DNA of 64,000 nt from Buxus sempervirens (lineage: Eukaryota; Streptophyta; Magnoliopsida; Buxales; Buxaceae): contig OX387190.1 in assembly GCA_947561395.2 (NCBI GenBank), positions 39,110,392 through 39,174,391 on the forward strand, written 5' to 3'. The translations under genes were made by a program, and so were the position numbers. This document shows positions 25,114 to 36,062 of this stretch, piece by piece. Numbering within the stretch: position 1 is the stretch's first letter; the number at the start of each line of letters is the position of its first letter. The notes under the pieces are model-generated. The model made no database searches. It saw nothing but the letters and a program-made list of their open reading frames with translations, and was not told where the DNA came from.

Positions 25114-27298
25114 GGACATTCGATCGTCCTCTGTTCCATTTCCATGTCTATCTTTGTAACATACGTTCATTTTATAACCCTCTCTCTCACTCTCTCTCTC
25201 TCATGGACAATCGATCATCCTCTGTTCCATTTCCATATCTATCTCTGTTTTACTTCTATTACAGCTTCATTTCATTGATATAATCGAGGGAGACAAAGAA
25301 ACTCAAAATTATTACAAGGGTTTTTCGATTGCAGAGTAATTTGATAAATTGTAGTCAGTTAAGAAAAAATTATCAACCAATATACCTTCCTGGTTACCAG
25401 GTTGTTTCAACAGAGGAACCGAAAGACAAGAGGATCAAAGGAGAGGCAGAGGAGGTGGTGTCCAAAGTCATTGATCAAAATAACAGCAACAATAATAACA
25501 ACAGAGAAACATCTACCGATACTTCAAAGGAGAACTCGAAAGCTTCTGAGGTTCAGAAGCCTGATTACATTCATGTCCGAGCACGTCGTGGCCAAGCCAC
25601 TGATAGCCATAGCTTAGCTGAACGAGTAAATTTCAGAGTTACTCTGTTTCTTAATACTGTGGCATATCCTTTTAGTCCCTAATTGCTGGTCTTTGTTCTG
25701 CAATTTGAGTAATTTGGATCATTGTGCATTTCGTGTAGGTGAGAAGGGAAAAGATCAGTGAAAGGATGAAATATCTGCAGGACTTGGTTCCTGGATGTAA
25801 CAAGATAACGGGGAAGGCCGGAATGCTCGATGAAATCATCAACTATGTTCAATCTCTTCAACGACAAGTAGAGGTACGTTAGACCCATTAGCCTTTATAT
25901 GTAATTGCTCTTTTTTATCTCTTAATTTTGATCTTTTTATTATCACCTACAGTTCCTATCCATGAAACTTGCTGCTGTAAATCCAAGGTTCAACTTCAGC
26001 ATTGACAACTTCTTCATGAAAGAGGTAAAGATGCAGCATTGTTATTAACAAATCAATTGCATGTTGCCCTTATTTCATTAAGTTTGTTGATGGTAATAAT
26101 ATTAGCAAAAATGGATTCAATTTAGTTCATTTATGATTTTTCTCATAAATTTCATTTATTCTTATGATTGTTCACAGATGTTTCCTGCTTGCAGTAGTGT
26201 TACGCCAGTTAGTATTTCATCAGATATGGCTAATCCTGCGTACTTAAATCCATTGGAAGCAATAGTCTCATGTGGTGGTTTGGGTATGACAATAAATTCC
26301 CCTGATATGGAACTTCGAAGAAGCACCAGTGCTCCCGTATCAATCCCTGAGACATTTTTTGACACATCCTGCTTCAGTGTAAATTATCTTGCCCTTGATA
26401 GTCTCTTTTTCCTCCTAAACTGATTGTGATATGCCTTTCTTACAAAGATCATAAATTATTTACAGCAACCACAGGCCTCTTCAACATTGGAGACTGATCT
26501 ACAAAACCTTTACAATATGGAGTTTTATCAAGGGAGATCAATGCCTTTTCCATACCAATCATTTGCTGGTATACTCCAAGATTTGTTTTTTTTTCCTTGG
26601 TTATGATGTTCTATTCTTCTTTTGAGAAATTCAATAAATATTAAAGCATGTAAACAGATAGGCAGGCTCAATGTCATCAGATCTAGACCATAAAATTCCC
26701 CACAAATCAAGATGTTTCACCCTCTCAATACTTGACCATAAAAGGTTCCTTGTGTTATAAGCTGGCTTACCACAAATTGGGATCTTTTTTTTTTTAATCT
26801 TATCTTAATCAAGAATCGTATATATGATTGGAGACTCTCCCTTCTATACTTTTCCTTCCAAAAGATTAAAGCCCTTTTTAAAAATCACAGAATCAATTAA
26901 GGTTATGGAGTATGTAGTTGTTTTATCTATATGTTTGAGTGCCTGCCCAAAATTAAGACCTCCTTGCAATTCAAGAAGTCCCTTCCAGTGGATTTCTGGA
27001 TGGATGAGATGCTTGTGGCAGGAACCATTTGACAAATGGGTACACAAATGCTACAGATCTCCTTGTCTGCACCACATATCCTGATGCTGTGCTTTTACAT
27101 GAACAGTCATTCGATGACCTTGTGCCCATGGAATGCGTTAACAAAAACTTTCTATCTCTTGTTACACCCTTAATCAGTTATGTTTACAGCTTTTCCTCAT
27201 TATGATGTTTTGTGTTAAAATAGTATCAATTCTAAATCAATGGTTTGCTGGTCTATGCAGGCAACCTGGAAGATAACAATCTCAAGATGGAAATGTGA
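24480..27298 (+). CDS. HBI1: bHLH transcription factor, HBI1/BEE2-like
   Basis: Seven exons, all GT-AG and in phase: 24480-24998, 25401-25625, 25739-25873, 25953-26024, 26178-26378, 26466-26568 and 27261-27298, giving 430 residues. Residues about 232-300 form the basic helix-loop-helix. The basic region has the H-x3-E-x3-R pattern (H243, E247, R251) that reads E/G-box DNA, preceded by [20 protein letters not shown] and followed by [20 protein letters not shown]. These match HBI1/BEE2/CIB-type factors, which promote cell elongation downstream of brassinosteroid and gibberellin. The N-terminal third is Gln-rich. An alternative in-frame acceptor at 25334 would add 22 residues; 25401 matches relatives better. 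Introns carry a CT microsatellite. Which paralogue it is cannot be settled here. Confidence 0.88.
25079..25111. repeat. CT dinucleotide microsatellite
   Basis: An uninterrupted CT run lies in intron 1 of the bHLH gene. A second, interrupted CT stretch followed by nearly the same CATGGACA..CGATC..TCCTCTGTTCCATTTCCAT text begins near 25180, so the neighbourhood is locally duplicated. Confidence 0.9.
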
Positions 27299-30028
27299 CT
27301 CCTAAAATTGATCATACAATTTCCTGGAGGAGTTCCACTCGTATGCCTGTGGTCCTGATTCTCCTTTTCAAGTACATAGTCTTAGACATTTCTATGTATA
27401 CTCGTGATATAGATTTAATTGCATCGACAGGTTTTGGCTGTCAATTTTTCTTGTTTATGCATTGTGTAACAGCTATATGTAAATATGTTATGGCATGCAT
27501 TAATTCTCAAAAGCAAATACGGCATTTTGTTTTTGAGTCGCAACCGCTCCATTTGTCATATGAGATATGCATTACTGGCTAATCAGACACACACATATTT
27601 GCAACATACACACATGTAAAAACAGAGACAGAGGGAGAGGACCACAACAGAATTGCTTGAAGGATGGACAGCGATGTAGAAGGGGACTGAAAAAGGAAGG
27701 GTTAGTGTGAAATTTAATATGGTGGGGTTGAGAATGAAAGGGGAAGGTCGTAACCATTCACTGCACCAAACGGTCAATCTGTTGGATGAGCCTGAAGCTC
27801 ACCTCCAACCACTCCCTTGCTGAACTGAGAGTATATAACGCTAAACTTTCTGGTAAAGAAAGATGATGACACCCACAAGTGTACTGTTATGGGAAAAAGG
27901 AGAGAAACCCATCAATTAAAACTTAAAATACAGATGGTTCTGCACAGATTTTTTGGATATTGACGTGAGATGGTTCACTTCCGTAGAGCGATCTTTTTCC
28001 TTGTGTTTCAGAGATAAAGCGAGTGCAATTGATCCATGATCCATCAAAACTCTACTGCATCTAATTGAGTTGCACGTACGAATATCACTGGGTTAAATTT
28101 CTTTTAGAAAATATCGTTAGTATCATGTCGTAGCACCGAAGAAAGAAGATTTTTCAGGTTACGGCTATGGAGCTGAGACCCCACCATGCCGCTTGACACT
28201 TCGCTACATGTTCTGCGCATATTCTGCGGAGATTGTCCTTTGGAATCTCCTTTTACCCTCTGCTTCAGCCCGTCTTTCTTTTTCTGCATAGTTATTATGA
28301 AATTAAGCATGTGGGGCTTGTAATATCCAAAAAGCAGGATCTCTGAGATAGCCTCTTTATTTCATGGATGGTGAGAGGTGATTTTCTTCCTCCTTTTTTT
28401 TTTCCTCCTGCCTTGTGTGTCTCTTTTTCGTTCGGTGGGAAGCTTCCCCGTCTCAATTTCTCCTCAACTTTCATGCAATACCCTCCTTCCCTTCCTTATC
28501 TTGTATGTCTCTTTTTGATCCTTATGTCGATGTAATGGCTCTCCGAGGATTTCAAAGCCAACGCACGCAGTTCACGAAAAGGGATATTTCTCTCTGTTAA
28601 CGCCAGGTATAAATCACTGTCGCTTTGTGCTGGAAGCGTCCAAAATTTCACAAAAGAAGGAAGTTTCTTCACCACTCAACTTGTTTCGCTCAACCATCGA
28701 ATAAGAAATGGTAATTAAAGAGTGGGAAGTGTAGGACCCATATACATGACGAACATTAAGAAATGAAAATCTAGTTTCAATCTCGCTCTTAGTTTTTAAT
28801 TTTTTGAAGAGATAATCTGTAATGATCCTAAATCCTAAATGTTAAGTATAAGTCTCCATAAAAGTCTTGAGGCTTTTGAAACAAGGATTAGGCCCGTTAC
28901 AGATGGTATCAATGTCTTGCATGCTGTTGTAGGTGAAGTCACTCATAGAGAAATGGCTACCATCGGCTTAGCGTAGGGACGACGTCAGCTAAGGAAGCGT
29001 GGTAGAATATTAAGATCCTAATTGTTAAGTGCTTAACTGAATAAATCCGGGGCTTTTGGAACAACAGTTGAACACGTAATATGAACAAAAGCTTTCATGA
29101 CAAAAATTGTTTACTTGTAGACCTCTACCTAGAATTTCATTTCACAAATACACAGGGCATTGTTTGTTTTACTTGGTGAGTGTATAATGGGCAATTTAGA
29201 GAAGTAACAATTCGAAACCGAACTTCTGAATTCTTGAATGATTGAAACGGCAAAAAGTATGAGAAGAATCTGAAAATACAAGTATGTACAGGGTTAACAA
29301 AAAGAATCTAAAAAATGGAAGATATGAGATCGATTTTGGGGGGCCACAATGCATTATCGGCATCCAAAAACAGTTAAAGATCGTTCGATCGAGACCATGT
29401 TGGGGCTGTGTCCGCAAGACCACAGAGTTTGCGTTCTGTTGATTCCTTCTCAAAGATGGAGGCGAAGAGATATGGGACCATTTCGTATACCACCGTAGTA
29501 CAACTTGGAAGGTTAAAAGGACGCGTAGTCATTATCATGGCCTCAATGCCGGCTGTTTGATGTGTTATAATATCTCATCTTATTATTATGTTGTTGATGA
29601 ACCGCACGGGTCAAGTGGTCGATGGGAAGAAAGAAAACGAAAGGTGGTGAAGCGGCTAGCTCCAAACTTTTTAGATCCAGAGTTTTAAATCTTGGGCAGA
29701 GATGGTCAAGTTCATGGATTGTGTCACTTACCTGATTGTAAAGCCTTGTGATATTCATATCCAAATTCTAATTGTAAACTTGCATGCATAAAATCAAAGG
29801 GAGCGTTCTCGACAGGTTATCTCGAGCTAAGACCTTAAAGTCACTTGAGTTACTGTGTTGTATGCTAGGCCGTGAATTCAAATCCCCTTTGAAGTTACAC
29901 TCTCTAAGGAGTATGAGTGTGAATTGGCTATGTGTGCCCACTACATGGCTTATCTTCCTTTTGATGGGGCATGTGAGCCATGTAAATTTGATAGAAGATC
30001 CTTGGACTGCAATGACTTCAAATTTGTT
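27299..30028. other. 3' UTR then intergenic DNA, no supported gene
   Basis: The stretch just after 27298 is probably the bHLH gene's 3' untranslated end. Two blocks sharing GATCCTAA, TGTTAAGT and GGCTTTTGgAACAA lie near 28829-28895 and 29010-29075 and may be pieces of a decayed element. The remainder shows no motif-bearing frame. Confidence 0.4.
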
Positions 30029-30150
30029 GGAGCCCTTGACTGGAAGATCTGCTGGTCCAATGGTGATGTATGTGTCCACATATGTGCATGTAACCTATGT
30101 GTACACACCTTCCACCGTTGGACCAGCAAATCTTCCAGCATGAGGGACCA
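30029..30150. mobile_element. Small hairpin MITE-like element
   Basis: CTGGAAGATCTGCTGGTCCA (from 30040) pairs with TGGACCAGCAAATCTTCCAG (ending at 30138). The pairing extends weakly into the flanks (GGAGCCCTTGA against CATGAGGGACC) and into the loop (TATGTGTCCACATATGTG). The whole stretch folds into a roughly 120 bp hairpin. I could not fix a target-site duplication. A hairpin RNA source is an alternative. Confidence 0.65.
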
Positions 30151-30550
30151 GCTAATATGGCCTCGACTGCAATTGGGCTCTTAAGAGGATTCATGGTTTC
30201 ATTTTGTTGATTCATTTGAACCGAAGCACAAAGACGACATGTTTTTCTTTAAAGTCTTAAGAAGAAAATGTTTTTTTGACTCTTTGTGTTTATTACTTTT
30301 GATAATAACTTAAATCCAAATGGAGCAATAATCTGTGGACAAATGTTTTATAGATGAAAACATTGCGAAAGTGTTTATTGAGTAAAGTCTTGAAATGTGG
30401 TTTCATGTTGCCTTCAGGCCCTTCACCCAATTTAGGACCATCTCTAAGCAGGCATCTTGTGGGCTCGGTTTCAGGTCCGATTTATGTTAAAACCCAAATC
30501 CGAACTCGACTTTCATGCTTGCTAAACCCGATCCTTTATTCTGCTAGCAC
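30151..30550. other. Intergenic, no supported gene
   Basis: There is no recognisable coding or repeat feature before the large foldback element. Confidence 0.4.
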
Positions 30551-32170
30551 TAGAGGTGTAAGTAGGGCAGGTTGGATCGGGTTATGAGAGTTCGGGCTCA
30601 ATCCAATCTAGGATTTATTAGCCCAAATTCGTCGTTGACCTGCCATAACCCAAACTCACTAAACCCAAACATTATTGTTTGAGTTCGGGCTGGGTTCGGG
30701 TTGGCCCAAACAAAATGTAAGATTTTGAATTTTTTTACAATTTTTTTTATAATTACAAAATGTTGGATTATCATTCATTAATTCATCTATCAACATGATT
30801 TTATGTTTATTTGTTATAAATGCAAATGTCACAAATTCCTCTTGATTTGTCCCTTGAATTTGTGAAAAACACACTTAATTAATTTCTTTCTTTAAAAAAT
30901 TTAAAACACATACTACTAGCTCACTATATTTGTGGTTTTGTACAATCTTTCTTATAGAATATGTGCTCCCAAATATCACATTCATTGAAACATATATGTA
31001 TATGTATGTGAGTATAAAATTATTTATTTGATAAAAATTCATAAACTTATTATCTCATTTAAATAATTTATGTTTAATAGTTGATTACATAAATACAATG
31101 ACAATATAAAAGGAAAAGAAAACAATGATATATATATACAAATAAATATTCACTTATATATATATTTGGTGGAGTTTATATATATATATATCTATATGAA
31201 AACGTGGACATAAAGTCAACATTAACTTTGGGCTTTGCAAATTGTATAGTTTGAACCCAAGCCCAACCCAAACTTAATTTTGGACTAGAAATGAAACCCA
31301 ACCCAAACCCAAACCCAAACTTAATGCTCACTAGAGTTGTAAGTCTATCCCGGACTGCCCAAAGCCCATCCAAAGCCTGCCCAACCCAACCCGAATAAGA
31401 GCTTGAAGTGAGCATTGAGTTTGGGCTGGGTTTCATTTCTAGCCCAAAGTTTAGTTTGGGTTAGGCTTGGGTTCAAATTATATAACCCAAAGTTAATGTT
31501 GACTTTATATACACGCTCTCATATAGGTATATGTATAAAACTCCACTAAATATATATATATATATATATAAGTGAATATTTATTTGTATGTATATATATC
31601 ATTGTTTTTTTTTCCTTTTATATTGTCATTGTATTTATGCAATCAACTATTAAACATAAATTTATTAACATGTGATAATAAGTTTATGAATTTTTGTCAA
31701 ATAAATAATTTTATACTCATATATATTACAATGAATGTGATATTTGGGAGCACATACTCTATAAGAAAGATTATGCAAAACCACAAATTTAGTGACTTAG
31801 TATTATATTTTAAAATTTTTAAAGAAATAAATTAATTAAGTGTTTTTTCCCCAAATTCAAGAGGAATTTGTGACATTTGCATTTATAACAAAAAAAACAT
31901 AAAGCATGTTGATAAACAAGTTAATAAATGATATTCCAACATTTTGTAATTTTAACAAAAATTGAAAAAAAATTCAAAATCTTACATTTTGTTTGGGCCA
32001 ATCCGAACCCAGTCAAAGCTCAAACAATAATGTTTGGATTGGGTTTGGGTTTAGTGAATTTAGGTTAGGGCCGGTCAACAACAAGTTTGGGCTAGTAAAT
32101 CCTAAATTGGGTTGAGCCCGAACTCTCGTAACCCGACCCAACCCGTCCTACCGACAGAGTTACAGCTCTA
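30551..32170. mobile_element. Giant foldback element, ~780 bp arms
   Basis: The left arm begins TAGAGGTGTAA at 30551. The right end, reverse complemented, begins TAGAGCTGTAA at 32170. From there the arms match nearly base for base: GTTCGGGCTCAA, then AAACCCAAAC, then GGCCCAAACAAAATGTAAGA, then AATGCAAATGTCACAAATTC, then TATATA tracts, and finally GAAACCCAACCC at 31291 against its complement near 31430. The innermost spacer is about 31333-31407. No protein is encoded. The TAGAGNTGTAA ends recall hAT-type MITEs, but I found no matching 8 bp flanks. Confidence 0.85.
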
Positions 32171-32551
32171 AATTGTTGCTCACTTAAGGCTTTTATTCAG
32201 GTTGGGTTGGCGGGCCTTTGGCGGTCCGGGTTATATTTACAGCTCTGTAGCACGCTCCATTGTCGTCCTGCCGCCTCTTGTGATGGAAGCTCGCGAAGAA
32301 TGCCCCAGGAGCTCCGACTTTCAGTTAAGTTTGCAGTGTGATCGCTGAGTCTTTGAGCTTTCTTTTGTTCTCCGGATCCCGTTTCATTTTCCCGTTTGCG
32401 AGGACTCAGATTCGTTTCGTTTGAAAATCTTGTGATCTTCTCCTTCAATACCACACTCGTTACAAAGAAGTGCAGCTTTAGGGTTTTCTTCTTGCATTTT
32501 CACACTTCTTCCTCTCTCTCTCTCTCTCTTTCTGGAAAGTGAGGTCGCGCC
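32171..32551 (+). promoter_or_regulatory. Promoter/leader of the PPR gene
   Basis: The stretch lies between the foldback element's right end and the ATG at 32552. It ends in a CT-rich tract (about 32507-32533) typical of plant 5' leaders. There is no clear TATA box. The element therefore sits within 400 bp of the coding start and may have replaced older upstream sequence. Confidence 0.45.
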
Positions 32552-35500
32552 ATGAAATTGAAATACGTTCTCTTATCTAAACAATCGATCAGCAATTTAT
32601 CAAACCCTAACAGAAGATTACCTTTGCTTTATTCTTGCAAGAATGCCTATACCACTGCAACCGTTGGCTCTCCTCCTTCCGTCCTAACCGCCAACATTGC
32701 GGTTTTCCCCCTCCGAAACCCTAAATTTCCAAGACCAGTAATCTCCTTTCCCATCATGGGTATCCATGCTCTGCAAGAAATCGAACCACGTGGCAGTGAC
32801 TCGGACGCTTCAGACGACGGGCCTATGAACGAGTTCTTGTCCCGATTCGTTTGGATAATGCGTGGGCAGCTCCGTGAAGCCTATCCGGATTGTGACAAGG
32901 AGACCATTAACGGGATGCTCTTGATCATTGTGGAGAAGGTCGTGTTGGAGATCGAAAAGGGGAGCCTTGAGCAGATGCTTGATAAAACTGCTTCTACCGC
33001 TTCTAATGATTTCAGCGATGATTTGTGGAGAACAGTTTGGGAGGTCAGCATTTCGGTTCTTGAGGATATGAAGAAGGCGAAAAGGAAGGATGAACTGAGG
33101 AAATTCCTCTTACATGAAGACGTTAAGGAGATGTGTCGGTTTGCAGTTCAAGTAGGTATTCGAGGGGACATGATGAGAGAATTTAGATTCAAATGGGCTC
33201 GTGATAAAATGGAGGAGCATGAGTTCTATCAGAAATTGAAGCAGATCCGAGAAGAAGCCCGATCCCAAGAGGAAGAGGACGCGGGAGCGGCGGCCAAGAG
33301 ATCTGAGAACAAGGGCAACGAGGATGTTGAGGACGTTGTTGAAGAGAAGCCTAAAATTGTTACTCTTCCGCAGAGACATGGGAAGCTAAAGTATAAGATT
33401 TACGGCCTTGATTTGTCTGCCCAAAAGTGGTCTGAAGCGTCAGATAAAATCCATGAGGCAGAGGAGAACCTTTGGCCTGAGGAACCGAAGCCTATCTCTG
33501 GGAAATGCAAACTGGTCACTGAGAAAATCCTCTCATTGAAGGAAGAGGAGAACCCATCTCCGTTCCTAGCCGAATGGGTTGAACTTCATCAGCCAAAGCG
33601 GATCGACTGGCTTACTTTACTCAACAGAGTGAAAGAACGGAACTTAGGTTTATACTATAAGGTAAACTATCTGTGTTATTCACTTGAATTTGGGTAATTT
33701 CCATGGGTTTTATTCATTTTTGGAATGAAATTGTCATGTTGTTATGACCAAAATGTGTTTTATTGAAAGATGGAGAGTATTGCTAAAACCTCTCACCTAG
33801 GTACATCTACGTAACTTTTAAGGAGGCAATACTAGCCGAGGAAAAGGCAGACTTGTTTTAATAGGTTCTCAGTTATTGTTTTTTAATCTATATCTTGGTA
33901 TTTTGATGGACTAGATCTAACAAGATATGTAAAATCAAGATGCTCAATTGCATAGGAAGGGGAATCATATAACTAAAGAAATTGATTGATGGTTCTTGGG
34001 TACTGCAATATCAAATTATCTGAATTAAAATTTGGCTCATTGTTGTTTCCTCTATGCACATTCTGTCATTTTATCAGTTACCGTTGTTTTAGCTATAATG
34101 TTGTTATATGCATTTGGTCATACTAGCAATCACGAACGTGCGTTGCACGTTTAGATTGATTTATATGTTTTTTAATTATTTTTTCTTAACTTATTTTCAC
34201 TTTTTATGTAGTTGCCTGATATTATTGTATCAATTTTTATTTGAATTTAGATCAGTATAAGTATCAGGGAAGAAGTTTGATTTAATAGGACTCATGGTGT
34301 AATTGGAGAGGAGAAATAGGGTTTAATTATTTTATATAAACAATACTTATATGCATTATTTTTTGTTTAATTTAATTGGAGAAGAAATAGGATTTTCATA
34401 GATTCACGTCAATAGTAAAAGAAAAAAAGAAGATAATCTTGAAATTAGGTATTTTAGAACTATTAGTAATTGTACTAAATCATTATTATGAAATCATGAA
34501 CTAATAATTATTACATTAAATTATAATTTTTAGACAAGTATTATAATTATCAAGGAAGAAGTTTGATTTAATAGAACTCATGGTGTAATCGGAGAAGAAA
34601 TAGGATTTAATTATCTTATCTAAACAATACTTATATTTACAATACTTATATTTATCTATTTTTTGTTTTATTTAATTGGAGAAGAAATAGGATTCGCGTC
34701 AATTGTAAAAAAAAAACCTTGAAATTATATATTTTAGTTAATTAAAGTCTCTTATTAATTTATTAATATACATCTAATTTAAATAGATAAATATGTGAAA
34801 TTAAAGATTACAGGGAATGACATTTTAGGTACGTGAAAATAAAAACCACCTAAAGTAGTTCATGCTTTTAATAGTAGTATGGATTTGTTGTTCATTCTGT
34901 GAAGCTACATGCATATGTGGTTGTAAATTTTTCTCTGAGCTTGCTGTCTTCACCCGATTAATAGTGATTTTGGTCTTGCTTTCTTTTGTAGATCGCAGAA
35001 TTAGTTGTGGATGAAGAATCTTTCCAAACAAACATCCGTGACTACTGGAAACTTATTGATGCCTATTCCAAGGAAAATCACACTGATGATGCTGAGAGAA
35101 TTCTTAAAAAGATGTCTGAAAAGGGCATCCAACCTGACATTCTGACATCCATTGTCTTGGTTCGCATGCACAGCAAAGCAGGCAATCTTGAGCGTGCAAA
35201 GGAAGCATTTGATAACTTGAGGAGCCAGGGATTTAAACCAGATATTAACGCATATAGCTCAATGATCATGGCATATGTTAGTGCCGGCCAACCCAAGTTG
35301 GGTGAGTCGTTGATGAGGGAAATGGAGGCTAGGAATGTTAAACCCACGAAGGAGATTTACATGGCATTACTGCGTTCTTTTGCCCAGCGTGGCCATGTTG
35401 ATGGGGCTCAAAGAATTGCAACCACAATGCAGTTTGCAGGATTTCAGCCAGATTTGGAGTCATGCACGTTGCTTATTGAGGCATATGGGCAAGCTGGGGA

Positions 35501-36062
35501 TCCAGATCAGGCTAGGAACAATTTTGACCACTTGATAAAACTTGGTCATAGACCTGATGATCGGTGCACTGCAAACATGATTGCTGCATATGAGAAGAAA
35601 AACCTTTTAGACAAGGCTTTGAACCTGCTAATGAAGCTTGAGAAAGATGGGTTTGAGCCAGGAGTTGCCACATATACTGTATTGATGGATTGGTTGAGTA
35701 AGTTGTTGTTGGTTGATGAAGTCGAGCAAGTACTTGACAAGATATCTGAGAAGGCTGATGTTCCTCCTTTCAGAATTCATGTGAGCCTTTGTGATATGTA
35801 CGCGAGGGCCGGGGATGTAAAGAAGGCTCTTCAATCTCTAGGTGTTCTTGAGGCTAAGAAGGAACAATTGGGGGAAAGAGAATATGAGAGGGTCATTAAT
35901 GGACTAATAGCAGGAGGCCTTGTACAAGATGCTCAGCGGGTACATGAACTGATGGAGTCCCAGGGTTTTGCTGCATCAGAGCCTATTAAGGTGGCCCTTA
36001 TGGCTTCTCAAGGTTTCCGCCGCCAGAAACCAACAATGACATGGAATGTAAGAGACAAGTGA
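32552..36062 (+). CDS. NFD5: Pentatricopeptide repeat protein, NFD5-like
   Basis: Two exons, 32552-33661 and 34992-36062, joined in phase 0, give 726 residues. The N-terminus (KLKYVLLSKQSISN.. rich in Ser, Arg, Asn) looks like an organellar targeting peptide. Residues about 90-370 are a non-PPR region with family motifs (DCDKETINGMLLIIVEKVV, DLWRTVWEVS, HGKLKYKIYGL, EPKPISGKCKLV). From about 385, PPR units of about 35 residues run to residue 640 (for example ERILKKMSEKGIQPD, AKEAFDNLRSQGFKPD, ARNNFDHLIKLGHRPDD). This layout matches Arabidopsis NFD5 (At1g19520), a PPR protein linked to nuclear fusion in the female gametophyte, as I recall it. PPR tracts bind organellar RNA; the target here is unknown. 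The frame is intact and the single intron has taken repeat insertions. Confidence 0.82.
34137..34712. repeat. Repeat-bearing insertion in the PPR gene intron
   Basis: ACGTGCGTTGCACGTT at about 34137 is a near-palindrome often seen in plant repeats. Two blocks of 150-170 bp follow, at about 34255-34422 and 34540-34711, sharing GAAGAAGTTTGATTTAATAG, CTCATGGTGTAAT and GGAGAAGAAATAGGATT in order. The offset between blocks is 286-300 bp. The element class is undetermined. Confidence 0.6.

Noticed and set aside
29820-29890. Possible tRNA-like text ending GAATTCAAATCCCC
   Set aside because: No acceptor stem or anticodon arm could be formed; only the T-loop-like text is present.
29784-30184. 119- and 86-residue frames near 30 kb
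   Set aside because: They run through an inverted-repeat hairpin and carry no recognisable motif.
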